Below the pieces are notes generated by a model that saw only the letters and a program-made list of their open reading frames with translations, searched no databases and was not told the origin of the DNA. From Pseudomonadota bacterium (GTDB taxonomy: Bacteria; Pseudomonadota; Gammaproteobacteria; Steroidobacterales; MnTg04): DNA of 64,000 nt. Numbering within the stretch: position 1 is the stretch's first letter; every line of letters starts with the position of its first letter. Both the position numbers and the translations under genes were made by a program. Shown piece by piece: positions 36,176 to 45,212 of this stretch. The DNA is taken from the NCBI GenBank assembly GCA_022572885.1, contig JACZVC010000004.1:61094-125093 (forward strand). The letters are read 5' to 3'.

Positions 36176-37454
36176 GGATCATCTCGCCCTGGCTCGGGCC
36201 AGCCTGGAGGAATTGATCGCCGATCCGCGTTTAGCGGGCAGCGTGCGGACATCGCTGAACGCGGATTACCAGGAATTGGCAGCGATGATCGATAAGCTCG
36301 AACACGGCCACTTGCATATTGCTGCATTTGGACGGGTCAGCACCGGGAAGTCTTCGTTGTTAAATGCCTTGCTCGGCGAGCAGCGGTTTGCGGTAAGCGC
36401 CTTGCATGGTGAGACGCGATCGCGGTCAGTGGCTCAATGGCAACAGGAGGAAAGCCAGGGGGTGTTCCTGATTGATACGCCCGGTATCAACGAAGTAGAG
36501 GGCGAGGAACGGGAAAAGCTGGCGACCGAAGTCGCAGGTCGGGCCGATCTCGTTTTGTTCGTTACCGACGGTGACATGACGGACAGCGAATTGCAGGGTC
36601 TGCGCGAAATTGCGGCGATGGACAGGCCGATATTACTGGTGCTGAACAAGGCGGATCGCTACGGACCCGATGAACGCGTCCGTCTCAGGCAGTCACTCAT
36701 CCGTCATGCCGCCGGTTTGATCGCGGAAGAGAATATCGTGCTGTGCTCGGCTGCACCGGCCCCGATGATGTTCCTGGTCTCCGGCGAGGATGGCGTGGAA
36801 CGCGAAGAACGCCGCCCGCAGGAAGCGGATTTGAACGAACTGAAAGAGCGGCTATGGGAAATTCTGGAAGCTGAAGGCAAGACGCTGGCCGCGGTAAACG
36901 CCGGCCTGTTTGCCGCGCAACTGAGCGATCGGCTCGGGCAAAAAATCTTGCGGGTCAGGCGGCATCTGGCCGATCGGCTGATCAAGATCTATTGCATTGG
37001 CAAGGGCGTCGCGGTAGGGGTCAACCCGGTTCCGGTTGCGGATCTGCTGGCAGCCGCTTTCGTCGATTTTGGCATGGTGATTCACTTGTCGCGGTTGTAT
37101 GGCTTGCCCCTTGGCAGCAGCGAGGCGGGCAAGCTGGTCAAGGTCATCATGGCTCAATTGGCCGCGTTGATGGGGACGGTCTGGGCGGTAAATTTTATAT
37201 CCAGCGCGCTCAAAGTTGGCACCGCGGGTTTGTCCACGCTGGTAACCGCCGGAGCGCAGGGCGCGGTGGCTTATTACAGTACCTACGTGGTTGGCCGGGT
37301 CGCTGAGGAATACCTGGCGCAAGGCTGTTCCTGGGGTAGCGGTGGCCCGAAACAGGTCGTGCAGCAAATACTCGAAAGCCTGGATCGTGAGTCCATTATG
37401 GCCCAGGGCCGGGAGCAGGTATTGGCTCGCCTGAAACGAGTGCAACGAGCTTGA
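36060..37454 (+). CDS. GTPase with DUF697-like domain (2)
   Basis: A P-loop G-R-V-S-T-G-K-S-S near residue 92, D-T-P-G-I near 139, N-K-A-D near 197 and a hydrophobic C-terminal half with the same DUF697-like helices as the upstream GTPase. It lacks the N-terminal membrane anchors. The start is uncertain: GTG 36060 gives a basic, Trp-containing N-terminus but overlaps the previous gene by 116 bp; a TTG about 65 bp later is possible. Its stop overlaps the next gene's TTG start (TTGA), showing translational coupling. Confidence 0.75.
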   Translation: MKIWSRVAEHLPRWLSRRSGKDLSASQTETANEKIDQGEDHLALARASLEELIADPRLAGSVRTSLNADYQELAAMIDKLEHGHLHIAAFGRVSTGKSSLLNALLGEQRFAVSALHGETRSRSVAQWQQEESQGVFLIDTPGINEVEGEEREKLATEVAGRADLVLFVTDGDMTDSELQGLREIAAMDRPILLVLNKADRYGPDERVRLRQSLIRHAAGLIAEENIVLCSAAPAPMMFLVSGEDGVEREERRPQEADLNELKERLWEILEAEGKTLAAVNAGLFAAQLSDRLGQKILRVRRHLADRLIKIYCIGKGVAVGVNPVPVADLLAAAFVDFGMVIHLSRLYGLPLGSSEAGKLVKVIMAQLAALMGTVWAVNFISSALKVGTAGLSTLVTAGAQGAVAYYSTYVVGRVAEEYLAQGCSWGSGGPKQVVQQILESLDRESIMAQGREQVLARLKRVQRA

Positions 37455-37810
37455 GTGCAGCCGGTAAAAAAAGAGTTCAGCGGATTCGCGATGTTGTCGC
37501 GCGCATACCGCTTGGGAAAGTCGCCAGTTATGGCATGGTTGCGGATTTGGCCGGCTATCCGCGGCATGCGCGCTTTGTGGGCAGGGCGCTCGGCGAGTCA
37601 TCCGATGGGCGAAGTGTGCCCTGGCACCGGGTGATCAATGCGCAGGGACGAATAGCGTTTCCACGGGACAGCGAATGTTTTGCCGAGCAGAGTCAGCGGC
37701 TGTCGAGAGAGGGTGTGACCGTGGTGGCGGGCAGCGTCGATATGACCGAGTTTAGCTGGCAACCCAGTCTGGACGAGATGCTTTGGGGGCCGGATCCGGT
37801 CGCTTTCTGA
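37451..37810 (+). CDS. Alkyltransferase-like DNA-repair protein (ATL)
   Basis: A 119-residue member of the O6-alkylguanine-DNA alkyltransferase family in which the active-site Cys of P-C-H-R-V is replaced by Trp at residue 58 (P-W-H-R-V). The G-x-V-A-S-Y-G helix-turn-helix start near residue 22 and the G-R-A-L-G arginine-finger helix are present. ATL proteins cannot accept alkyl groups but bind and flag lesions for nucleotide-excision repair. It is translationally coupled to the GTPase upstream, an unusual setting. The TTG start overlaps that gene's stop. Confidence 0.85.
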   Translation: MSAAGKKRVQRIRDVVARIPLGKVASYGMVADLAGYPRHARFVGRALGESSDGRSVPWHRVINAQGRIAFPRDSECFAEQSQRLSREGVTVVAGSVDMTEFSWQPSLDEMLWGPDPVAF

Positions 37811-37868
37811 GGTAGGCGCCTCGCCGCGTCCGTGCTATTTTGACGCCCGCGTTCTGGAAAGGAAAGCA

Positions 37869-38384
37869 ATGAAAATCTGGTTTTCACATGGCCAGGATGG
37901 GTCGCCGACCGGCGACAAGATCCAGATGCTGGCGAAGATCGCCGCCGACCGGGGCTGGCAATACGATTCCATCGATTATCGCGGGATGGAAGATCCCCGG
38001 GATCGAGTCGATAAGCTGCTGGTTGAATTACGCCAGGCTGGTGGGCCGGTTACCCTGGTCGGTTCCAGCCTGGGCGGCCATGTTGCGGCAACCGCCAGCA
38101 TGGATGTCGAATGCCTGGGGTTGTTCTTATTGGCGCCCGCTTTTTATTACCCGGGTTACGAGGAACATACACCGGTGCCCGATGCCAGGCATATCGAGAT
38201 CATCCATGGCTGGAACGACGACGTCATACCGGTCGATAACAGTGTGCGCTGGGCACGCGAGCATGCGGCGGTGCTGCACATCGTCAACGGCGGTCACCGG
38301 TTCGAAGAGAACATGCAGGAACTGACGATGCTGTTTACCGCCTTCTTGCAGAAAATCGAAGGGCTGGCCGGTTCAACGCCGTAG
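37869..38384 (+). CDS. Small alpha/beta hydrolase (esterase-like)
   Basis: A compact alpha/beta hydrolase of 171 residues. The nucleophile elbow G-S-S-L-G-G-H lies near residue 66, the acid is probably the D of N-D-D-V-I near 115, and the catalytic His is in N-G-G-H-R-F near 143. It resembles the YqiA/RBBP9-like esterase group in size. ATG 37869 is preceded by GGAAAGG. Its last 12 bases overlap the end of the converging SDR gene. Confidence 0.75.
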   Translation: MKIWFSHGQDGSPTGDKIQMLAKIAADRGWQYDSIDYRGMEDPRDRVDKLLVELRQAGGPVTLVGSSLGGHVAATASMDVECLGLFLLAPAFYYPGYEEHTPVPDARHIEIIHGWNDDVIPVDNSVRWAREHAAVLHIVNGGHRFEENMQELTMLFTAFLQKIEGLAGSTP

Positions 38385-39176
38385 GCGAATCGCCCGATCG
38401 GCGATTCTGTCGATCAACCCGGGTGCGATCAGCTTCAGCCAGCGACCCATTTTTCCGCGCGCCGAAGTAATCAGCAAGCGCTGTCGTTTCCGCATCGCGC
38501 CGGCGATCAGGGCGGCACAATCCTCGGTGCTCATGATGCGTGCCTCCTGCATGGGTGTTTCACCCATGATTTCGCCGTCACCTTTGATGGCGCGGCGGTG
38601 AATCTGGCTGACCACGAAATCAGGTGCGATGATGCTGACGCCAACGCCGGTGCCGCGAAGTTCGATGCGCAACGATTCGAAAAACCCGACCATCGCATGT
38701 TTGCTCGCCGCGTATCCCGTTCGGCTGGGGACGCCGGTCAGCCCGGCCAGGCTGGCGACGGCGACGATAAGGCCCCGACTCTCGAGCAGGTGAGGCAAGG
38801 CAAAATGCGTGCAATAAACGGCGCCCAGGTAATTGATGTCCATGAGTTCCCGGAAAACCAGCAGATCGCTGACTTCGCTGAATTCTGCCCACATCGTCGC
38901 ACCGGCGTTGTTGACCAGGATATCGATCCGGCCGAATCGGTCGATGCTGTTTTTAACCAGCGATTCACAGTCTGCTTTGCCGGTGACGTCGCATCTGCAC
39001 ACCAGCGTAGTTGCCCCGGCGGCCGCACATTCCCTGGCCAGGCTTTCGAGTCGCTCACGATTTCTCGCCGCGAGGACCAGCCGCGGACCCTGCGGAGCCA
39101 GTTCCAGTGCAAGAGCCCGCCCGATACCTTCGGATGCACCGGTTATAATAATGGTCTTGTTATTAAAATCCGGCAT
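38373..39176 (-). CDS. Short-chain dehydrogenase/reductase
   Basis: A classical SDR: T-G-A-S-E-G-I-G near residue 10 (cofactor), N-N-A-G near 87, the catalytic Ser near 137, and Y-x-x-x-K (Y-A-A-S-K) near 153. The C-terminus has a hydrophobic 30-residue extension typical of DHRS7-like membrane-associated SDRs. ATG 39176 is used because the open frame to 39209 adds an unsupported segment. The substrate is unknown. Confidence 0.85.
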   Translation of the reverse strand: MPDFNNKTIIITGASEGIGRALALELAPQGPRLVLAARNRERLESLARECAAAGATTLVCRCDVTGKADCESLVKNSIDRFGRIDILVNNAGATMWAEFSEVSDLLVFRELMDINYLGAVYCTHFALPHLLESRGLIVAVASLAGLTGVPSRTGYAASKHAMVGFFESLRIELRGTGVGVSIIAPDFVVSQIHRRAIKGDGEIMGETPMQEARIMSTEDCAALIAGAMRKRQRLLITSARGKMGRWLKLIAPGLIDRIADRAIRLRR

Positions 39177-39249
39177 GGATGGTGGGACGGGTTTGAATTG
39201 GGAGCACAAAGATTAGCACGATAAGTGAAAGTGAAACGCGGAGGATGAA

Positions 39250-39504
39250 ATGATCAGAAAAATTAGTTTGGTTTTGAGCCTGGCTGTCCCGATGATGGCT
39301 TGCGGGAGTGCGGAAAAAGACGCTGCCGAGGACAATAACGAAGAAGCTGCGACGGCCGAGGAAATCTTTAGCGAGAAAACCGTGTTTGACCCGATGGTCG
39401 ATGCGATAGAAAAGGCCGAGGCTGTCCAGGAGACTGTCGACAAACAAAAGGAGCAATGGGACAAAATACTCGAAGAGGCAGAAAATGGCGATGGCGAAAC
39501 CTGA
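39250..39504 (+). CDS. Small acidic lipoprotein
   Basis: A lipobox V-P-M-M-A-C near residue 18 is followed by about 65 very acidic, coiled residues (Glu- and Asp-rich, few aromatics) that may form a helix. GGAGG stands just before ATG 39250. It is 73 bp from the divergent SDR start, and the methyltransferase gene starts 50 bp after its stop. No family is recognised. Confidence 0.6.
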   Translation: MIRKISLVLSLAVPMMACGSAEKDAAEDNNEEAATAEEIFSEKTVFDPMVDAIEKAEAVQETVDKQKEQWDKILEEAENGDGET

Positions 39505-39554
39505 TCGCTTTGCTGGGGACATCGATTCTCAGAGTCGTTGTTGAGGCTTGCTGA

Positions 39555-40220
39555 ATGCAAAGAATCCCCGAACCGGAGTTAATGAACGAGCCTGAACAGG
39601 CACGCGCCTACGCCGAAGCGGATTTCGACGAGGCTAATACCTTGTTCGTCGATCTGTTTACCAGCCGGTTTCCGGATTTTCATCGCGGTCGCCTGCTCGA
39701 CCTGGGTTGCGGCCCGGCAGACATCAGTTTGCGTCTGGCGGCGGCATTGCCCGGGTTGCTTGTCGATGGAGTCGATGGCGCCGGAGAAATGTTGAAATTT
39801 GGCCGTGAACGGCTGGCGCTGGACCCGGCGCTGGCGTCCAGGGTCACGCTGATCGAGGGCATTATCCCGGGAGTTGAATTGCCGGCCAGCCAGTATGGGG
39901 CGCTGATCAGTAACAGCCTTTTGCACCATCTGCACCAACCCGATGTGCTTTGGCAAATGGTTTGCGGGCTTGCGGCACCGGGTGCGATTGTGATGATCAT
40001 GGATTTGTTCAGGCCGCCAGACTGCGATCGTGCGGCGTCGCTCGTTCAATGTTACGCGCACGATGCGCCACCGATCCTGCAGGAGGATTTTTATAACTCG
40101 TTGCTGGCCGCCTTTACGCCAAACGAAGTCATGGAACAGTTGGCCCGGAATGATCTCGAATCATTGCAGGTCGAAACGGTTTCCGATCGACACCTGCTGA
40201 TCAGCGGGCGGCTCGGCTAA
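39555..40220 (+). CDS. Class I SAM-dependent methyltransferase
   Basis: A Rossmann-fold methyltransferase of 221 residues. The SAM-binding motif L-D-L-G-C-G-P-A lies near residue 48, with the acidic ribose-contact D-G-V-D near 72. The N-S-L-L-H-H-L stretch near residue 118 is common in ubiquinone/biotin-type methyltransferases. The substrate is not evident. It lies 12 bp before plsB on the same strand, which may couple its expression to phospholipid synthesis. Confidence 0.75.
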   Translation: MQRIPEPELMNEPEQARAYAEADFDEANTLFVDLFTSRFPDFHRGRLLDLGCGPADISLRLAAALPGLLVDGVDGAGEMLKFGRERLALDPALASRVTLIEGIIPGVELPASQYGALISNSLLHHLHQPDVLWQMVCGLAAPGAIVMIMDLFRPPDCDRAASLVQCYAHDAPPILQEDFYNSLLAAFTPNEVMEQLARNDLESLQVETVSDRHLLISGRLG

Positions 40221-40232
40221 AGGATTCGGGCG

Positions 40233-42707
40233 ATGAGCCTGTCCGCAGTCAGTCGGTTTTTTCTTTACCTGAGGAGGAAAATTCAGCGTCTTATCCTGCG
40301 TTGTAAGGTTGTGCCCGACGATCTGGCCGAGCTTCAACTGCGCACGGATATTCCGGTTTGTTATGTGCTCGAATACAGCGGTCGCGGAAACCGGATGGCG
40401 TTGGACGAGGCTTGCCGGCGGCACGGGCTACCCGATGCTGAAAATGGTCTGGAATTGACGGATGTAACAGAACGCCGGGCGATTTTTTATCTGAAGCATT
40501 ACCACGGTTGGTACCGGCGCAGGAGTCTGCATATTTCGGACCGTCTACGGCGGCTGGTCGAGGCGGCGTCGAAAAACCCGGATATGGAAATACAGATTGT
40601 ACCCGCGGCAATTTTCTGGGGACGCGCGCCGGAACAGCGCTCGGGCCTGAAGCTGCTGTTCAGCGAGCAGTGGAAAGAAGGCGGGCGCTGGCGGCGCCTG
40701 ATGCAGGTCCTGTTGCAAGGCAGGGAAACGATGGTCCATTTTTCCGCCCCGTTGTCGCTGCGCGACATTGTGGACGAGGGACTGGGTCCAAAAAAAGCAG
40801 AAAGAAAAATTGCAAGAATTTTGCGCGTGCATTTTCGTCGCCAGCGAGCTGCGACCATCGGGCCCGATCTTTCTCATCGCAGGAACCTGCTCAAAAGCAT
40901 ACTGCGCACCAGCGAAGTGCAGGCGGCGATTCAGAAAGAGGTTTCGTCAAACCAGATGTCGGAGAAGCGGGCCAGGGCCAAGGCTCGCTCCTATCTGAAA
41001 GAAATTTCCGCGGATTATTCCTATCCGGTGGTCAGGTTTCTGGCCATCGTTCTGAGCAAGGTCTGGAACCGTCTGTATGATGGCGTAGATCTTGCCAATG
41101 TCGATAATCTAAGGCAGATCGCGCCAAACTACGAACTGGTTTATGTCCCCTGTCACCGCAGCCATATTGACTATTTGCTGCTTTCCTATGTGATTTACAA
41201 CCAGGGTCTGATGGTTCCCCATGTCGCTGCCGGCAAGAATCTCGATCTGCCGATAATCGGATCGATTCTGCGTAGCGGGGGCGCTTTTTTTCTTCGCCGC
41301 AGCTTCAAAGGCAAGCGGCTTTACTCTGTGGTATTCGAATCTTATCTGTCCGCGATTATAGCGCGTGGTTATTCGATCGAGTATTTTGTCGAGGGCGGGC
41401 GCAGCCGTACCGGGCGCCTGCTAAAAGCGAAGCCTGGCATGCTCGCGATGACGGTGCGCAGTTTTTTGAAGGACAGCACGCGGCCGATCGCTTTTGTACC
41501 TGTTTATTTTGGCTACGAAAAGCTGATCGAGGGCCAGGCTTTTATTCGTGAACTGCGCGGCGGGACAAAAAGCAAGGAAAGTTTTTTTGGTTTCCTGCGA
41601 TATTTGCCGTCACTGCGCAACAGCTTTGGCAAGGTAGCCGTTAACTTCGGTCAGCCTTTGATTTTGCACGAGTTGCTGGATGAAATGCGCGAGGACTGGC
41701 GGAGCGATGAGGGCAGTCCGCAGTGGTTACCGCAGTTGGTCTCCGAGTTGGGTGACCGGATCATGCTGCGGATCAACGAAGCGGCCTCGGTTAGTCCCGC
41801 GGCGTTGCTGAGCATGGTTCTGCTAAGCACGCCACGGCAGGCCATGCTGGAAAGCGATCTCAGGGAGCAACTGGAGATGCTGGTTCAGTTGTTGTCGGCC
41901 GCGCCATACTCGCCGTGGATGTCGGTCACTCAAAAAACCGCGGACGAAATAATTGCCCATGGCGAAGCACTCGCTATCGTAAGCCGCGAAGAAAGAGAGC
42001 TCGGTGCGGTAGTCCGCATGAGAAACCGCAACGCGGTACTGATGACTTACGTCCGTAATAGCATCCAGCACCTGTTTATCCTGCCATCGCTGGTCGCCGC
42101 CTGTTTTACCAATCGCCCGCAACTTAGCGAGGCGGAGTTGGTAAGGCTTTGCGGGCTGGTTTATCCGTATCTCCAGGAGGAGCTGTTTTTACGCTGGCGG
42201 GTAGACGAACTCGCAGTAGAGGTTCCGAAAGTATTGCGAACCATGCGTGACCTTGGCCTGGTCAGAGAGGACGATGCGCGTGGCGTTTTTCGCCGCCCGG
42301 ATACGGGCGCCCCACAGGCGGCGCAAATCAACTTCCTGGCGCGGACATCGTCACAAGCGCTGGAACGATTTTATATGGCGATCGCCGTGCTTCTCAGCCG
42401 CGGGAGCGGGCAGATAAACGCGGTGGAACTGGAGGAGGCGAGTCGCCGGGTCGCCCAGCATATGGCGTTGTTATATGAACTGGATTCACCCGATTATTTC
42501 GATCGCTCGTTGTTCAGGAGTTTCGTCTCCAGGATGCTGGCGAAAAAATTTCTGCGCGAAAATTCAGATGGCATGCTGGTTTTCGATGAGGCGCTTGAGA
42601 AGGTTGATCAGGACGCGCGCCTGGTACTCGGCGAACAGGTCAGGCTGAGCATCATGCAACTGGCGAGCCGATTACCCGACAAACAGCAGTCAAATGCCGC
42701 TAAATGA
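40233..42707 (+). CDS. plsB: Glycerol-3-phosphate 1-O-acyltransferase
   Basis: The first step of phospholipid synthesis at the inner membrane: transfer of an acyl chain from acyl-CoA or acyl-ACP to position 1 of sn-glycerol 3-phosphate. Length (824 residues) matches PlsB. The catalytic H-R-S-H-I-D-Y block I near residue 308 is followed by block II (G-G-A-F-F-L-R-R), block III (F-V-E-G-G-R-S-R-T-G near 387) and block IV with V-P-V-Y. Both ends of the protein look intact. It is read from the same direction as the preceding methyltransferase. Confidence 0.95.
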   Translation: MSLSAVSRFFLYLRRKIQRLILRCKVVPDDLAELQLRTDIPVCYVLEYSGRGNRMALDEACRRHGLPDAENGLELTDVTERRAIFYLKHYHGWYRRRSLHISDRLRRLVEAASKNPDMEIQIVPAAIFWGRAPEQRSGLKLLFSEQWKEGGRWRRLMQVLLQGRETMVHFSAPLSLRDIVDEGLGPKKAERKIARILRVHFRRQRAATIGPDLSHRRNLLKSILRTSEVQAAIQKEVSSNQMSEKRARAKARSYLKEISADYSYPVVRFLAIVLSKVWNRLYDGVDLANVDNLRQIAPNYELVYVPCHRSHIDYLLLSYVIYNQGLMVPHVAAGKNLDLPIIGSILRSGGAFFLRRSFKGKRLYSVVFESYLSAIIARGYSIEYFVEGGRSRTGRLLKAKPGMLAMTVRSFLKDSTRPIAFVPVYFGYEKLIEGQAFIRELRGGTKSKESFFGFLRYLPSLRNSFGKVAVNFGQPLILHELLDEMREDWRSDEGSPQWLPQLVSELGDRIMLRINEAASVSPAALLSMVLLSTPRQAMLESDLREQLEMLVQLLSAAPYSPWMSVTQKTADEIIAHGEALAIVSREERELGAVVRMRNRNAVLMTYVRNSIQHLFILPSLVAACFTNRPQLSEAELVRLCGLVYPYLQEELFLRWRVDELAVEVPKVLRTMRDLGLVREDDARGVFRRPDTGAPQAAQINFLARTSSQALERFYMAIAVLLSRGSGQINAVELEEASRRVAQHMALLYELDSPDYFDRSLFRSFVSRMLAKKFLRENSDGMLVFDEALEKVDQDARLVLGEQVRLSIMQLASRLPDKQQSNAAK

Positions 42708-43144
42708 TCATGCTGCAGTGCAGCGCGCAGCCCGCGCCGAATGCACTGCCGATCTTGCGCTTGTAATGGCAACGATCCACACAGGGCGCGCAGGCCGGGT
42801 CATCTGTCCCATCTGGCTGCATGGCGGACCAGGGACCGGGATTCATCAAAATCGGGGAAAATCATAAACCTAACGACGATGATGCCGGCCTGGCCAGGCG
42901 ACCGGGCGATCTCGCCTTGCAATTCTGTGCCTACCGACGCGAAAAACCCCAAAGGACGGGAGCCCGGGCTTTAGCTGACTTGCCGCCGAAGGCATAAACA
43001 GGCAGGATTCGTCTTGAAAAACACAGGCTTGCAAGGGGAAACCGCGCTGGATTTTCATCTGAAGGCGCTTTGCCGTTGCAAAAATCGACGAGCGAAAATA
43101 ACAGCCTGATAACAATCATGCGAGCACATCATCCGGGGAAGCAA
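42708..43144. other. 437-bp intergenic region, nothing recognised
   Basis: No reading frame here has a recognisable domain, a convincing start or coding-like base use. It separates plsB from the DUF1302 operon and probably holds that operon's promoter, but I could not identify boxes with confidence. Confidence 0.5.
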
Positions 43145-45181
43145 ATGAAAACCATACCCACAGACCGGCGCCGTCAGTCGGCACCGTTACCAGGCGCGAT
43201 TCTCTCTGTTTTGTGCCTGTCAGTATTGCTTGTGCCAGCGGCCTGGCCGGTTGAATTTGGCGATTCAACCGATGGCTTGTACGGCAGCTGGGATACCACC
43301 ATTTCCTATGGACAAACCTGGCGGGTGCAAAGCCCGGATTTGGAACTGATTGGCCTGGCAAATGGCGGTACGGCGCTGTCATTGAATCACGATGACGGTA
43401 CGCTGAACTACGACACCGGGACGATCAGCCGAGTATTCAAACTCACCACCGAGATTGAAGCAAACTACAAGAATTTCGGATTTTTTGTCCGTGGTTTTGC
43501 TTTTTATGATGAGTGGAACGAAGAACAAGACAGGCTGCGCACGCCTTTGGGCTTACAGGGAAATGACCTGGTCAGCAGCGATTTCAGAGTCCTTGACCTG
43601 TATCTGTCGGCCAAGTTTGATCTCGGTTCGATGCCAGGCGAACTGCGGGTCGGCAGCCAGGTGCTGAACTGGGGCGAGAGTACCTTTTTCCCGGGCGGCA
43701 TTAATGTTATCAGCCACTTCGATGTCTCGCGTCTGCGTACGCCCGGTGCGGAGCTCCGTGAAGCCTTGATCCCTCAGGATCTCGCGTGGTTATCGCTGGG
43801 CACATCGGAAAACACGAGTCTCGAGCTGTTCTACCAGTTCGAGTGGGACGATACGAAACCGGACCCGGTTGGATCCGCGTTCAGCACCAATGACTTTGCG
43901 GTCGGCGATGGCCAACAGGTGATGCTGGGATTCGGCATCTGGAGCGACCTGGGTACGGATTTCTCGCAGTTCAATGGCGGCACTATCGATAACTTCAACT
44001 TTGTCAGCCGCTTGCCCGATCGCAACGCGAAAGACAGCGGCCAGTTTGGCGCTCGCTTTACCTGGTACCTGGACGGCTTGTTCGATGGCACCGAGTTCGG
44101 CCTTTATTACATCAACTATCACAGTCGCCTGCCCTATGTGAACGGTGTTACCGGATCACAGGTGGGACTGGGCAACGGTATCGGTGCCGGAACGGCTGTG
44201 GGCGGGGCTGCGCAGGCGATCGCGTCCGGGCTGCCATTGAATACAGCGATCGCGGTTGGCACCCAGGCTGGGCTCAGCGCTTCCGCTGCAGCGGGCGGCA
44301 ATCTTGATGCTGCGTCCGCGCTCCAGGCCGCGACCATCGGTGCGAATGCCGCTTTGCAGGGTGTCGATGCGTTGGCGCTGGCCAATGCCTTTGGTACTCA
44401 CTATTACGCAGAAACGGCAGGCTACTTCGTCAATTTCCCCGAAGATATCGAGGTGTTCGGGGTGAGTTTCAATACCCAGATATTCGGTATTGCGGTGCAG
44501 GGCGAGGTGGCTTATCGCGACAAGCATCCGCTGCTGGTTGACGACGTGGAGCTTCTGTTTGCGGCCCTGTCCCCGCTGAACGCGGCACTGGGTGCGTTCG
44601 GCCAACTGGGACCATTCGGCGTTAACCAGGAAATTATTGGTGGCCGTGAGTTCAAGACCACTCAGTTTGATTTGACGCTGACCAAGGTTTTCGGCCCGAC
44701 GCTGGGGGCCTCGCAGGCCGTACTGTTGTGGGAGGGCGGCTTGTTCAGGGTTAGCGATATGCCGGACCAGGGCAGTGGCGGACCCAACGGGCTTGGCTTG
44801 CGTCTGAATGGTCCGGGTACCGATATAAGCGGAAACGCATTGCTGTCATCGGCGCATTTTGGGCTGGTCGAAACGCCCGATCATTTCGCATCGGCCTCGT
44901 CCTGGGGTTACCGTTTGGTCGGACGGCTGGATTATGACAGCCTGATCGGACCGTGGAATGTTGCGCCGCGCTTTGCGTGGGCGGACGACGTAAACGGTGT
45001 GTCACCGGGACCGGGCGGGCTGTTTGTCGAGGGCCGCCAGGCGTTCACGTTCGGCGTCTCGGCGACCTATCAAAACACCTGGGTGATTGACCTGTCTTAT
45101 ACAGAGTTCAAGGGCGCAGGCCAGTACAACCTGATCAATGACCGTGACTTTATCTCTTTTAGCGTCAAAACCTCGTTCTGA
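43145..45181 (+). CDS. DUF1302-family outer-membrane beta-barrel protein
   Basis: A signal peptide of about 36 residues precedes a long beta-strand-rich protein of the DUF1302 family: alternating aromatic strands, a G-L-Y-G-S-W-D-T-T start, V-L-N-W-G-E-S near residue 175 and a C-terminal Phe (K-T-S-F) as in porins. Residues 340-416 are an Ala/Gly-rich insertion, probably a large loop. The family is an outer-membrane barrel of unproven transport role. It is first in an operon with DUF1329, YCF48-like and MMPL genes. ATG 43145 follows GGGGAA. Confidence 0.8.
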   Translation: MKTIPTDRRRQSAPLPGAILSVLCLSVLLVPAAWPVEFGDSTDGLYGSWDTTISYGQTWRVQSPDLELIGLANGGTALSLNHDDGTLNYDTGTISRVFKLTTEIEANYKNFGFFVRGFAFYDEWNEEQDRLRTPLGLQGNDLVSSDFRVLDLYLSAKFDLGSMPGELRVGSQVLNWGESTFFPGGINVISHFDVSRLRTPGAELREALIPQDLAWLSLGTSENTSLELFYQFEWDDTKPDPVGSAFSTNDFAVGDGQQVMLGFGIWSDLGTDFSQFNGGTIDNFNFVSRLPDRNAKDSGQFGARFTWYLDGLFDGTEFGLYYINYHSRLPYVNGVTGSQVGLGNGIGAGTAVGGAAQAIASGLPLNTAIAVGTQAGLSASAAAGGNLDAASALQAATIGANAALQGVDALALANAFGTHYYAETAGYFVNFPEDIEVFGVSFNTQIFGIAVQGEVAYRDKHPLLVDDVELLFAALSPLNAALGAFGQLGPFGVNQEIIGGREFKTTQFDLTLTKVFGPTLGASQAVLLWEGGLFRVSDMPDQGSGGPNGLGLRLNGPGTDISGNALLSSAHFGLVETPDHFASASSWGYRLVGRLDYDSLIGPWNVAPRFAWADDVNGVSPGPGGLFVEGRQAFTFGVSATYQNTWVIDLSYTEFKGAGQYNLINDRDFISFSVKTSF

Positions 45182-45212
45182 GTCGCTGAACCTGGCAATC
45201 GGAGTCAAAAAA

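Noticed and set aside
42741..42974. Open frame of 77 residues between plsB and the DUF1302 operon
   Set aside because: Low-complexity Arg/His content, no start signal and no recognisable domain.
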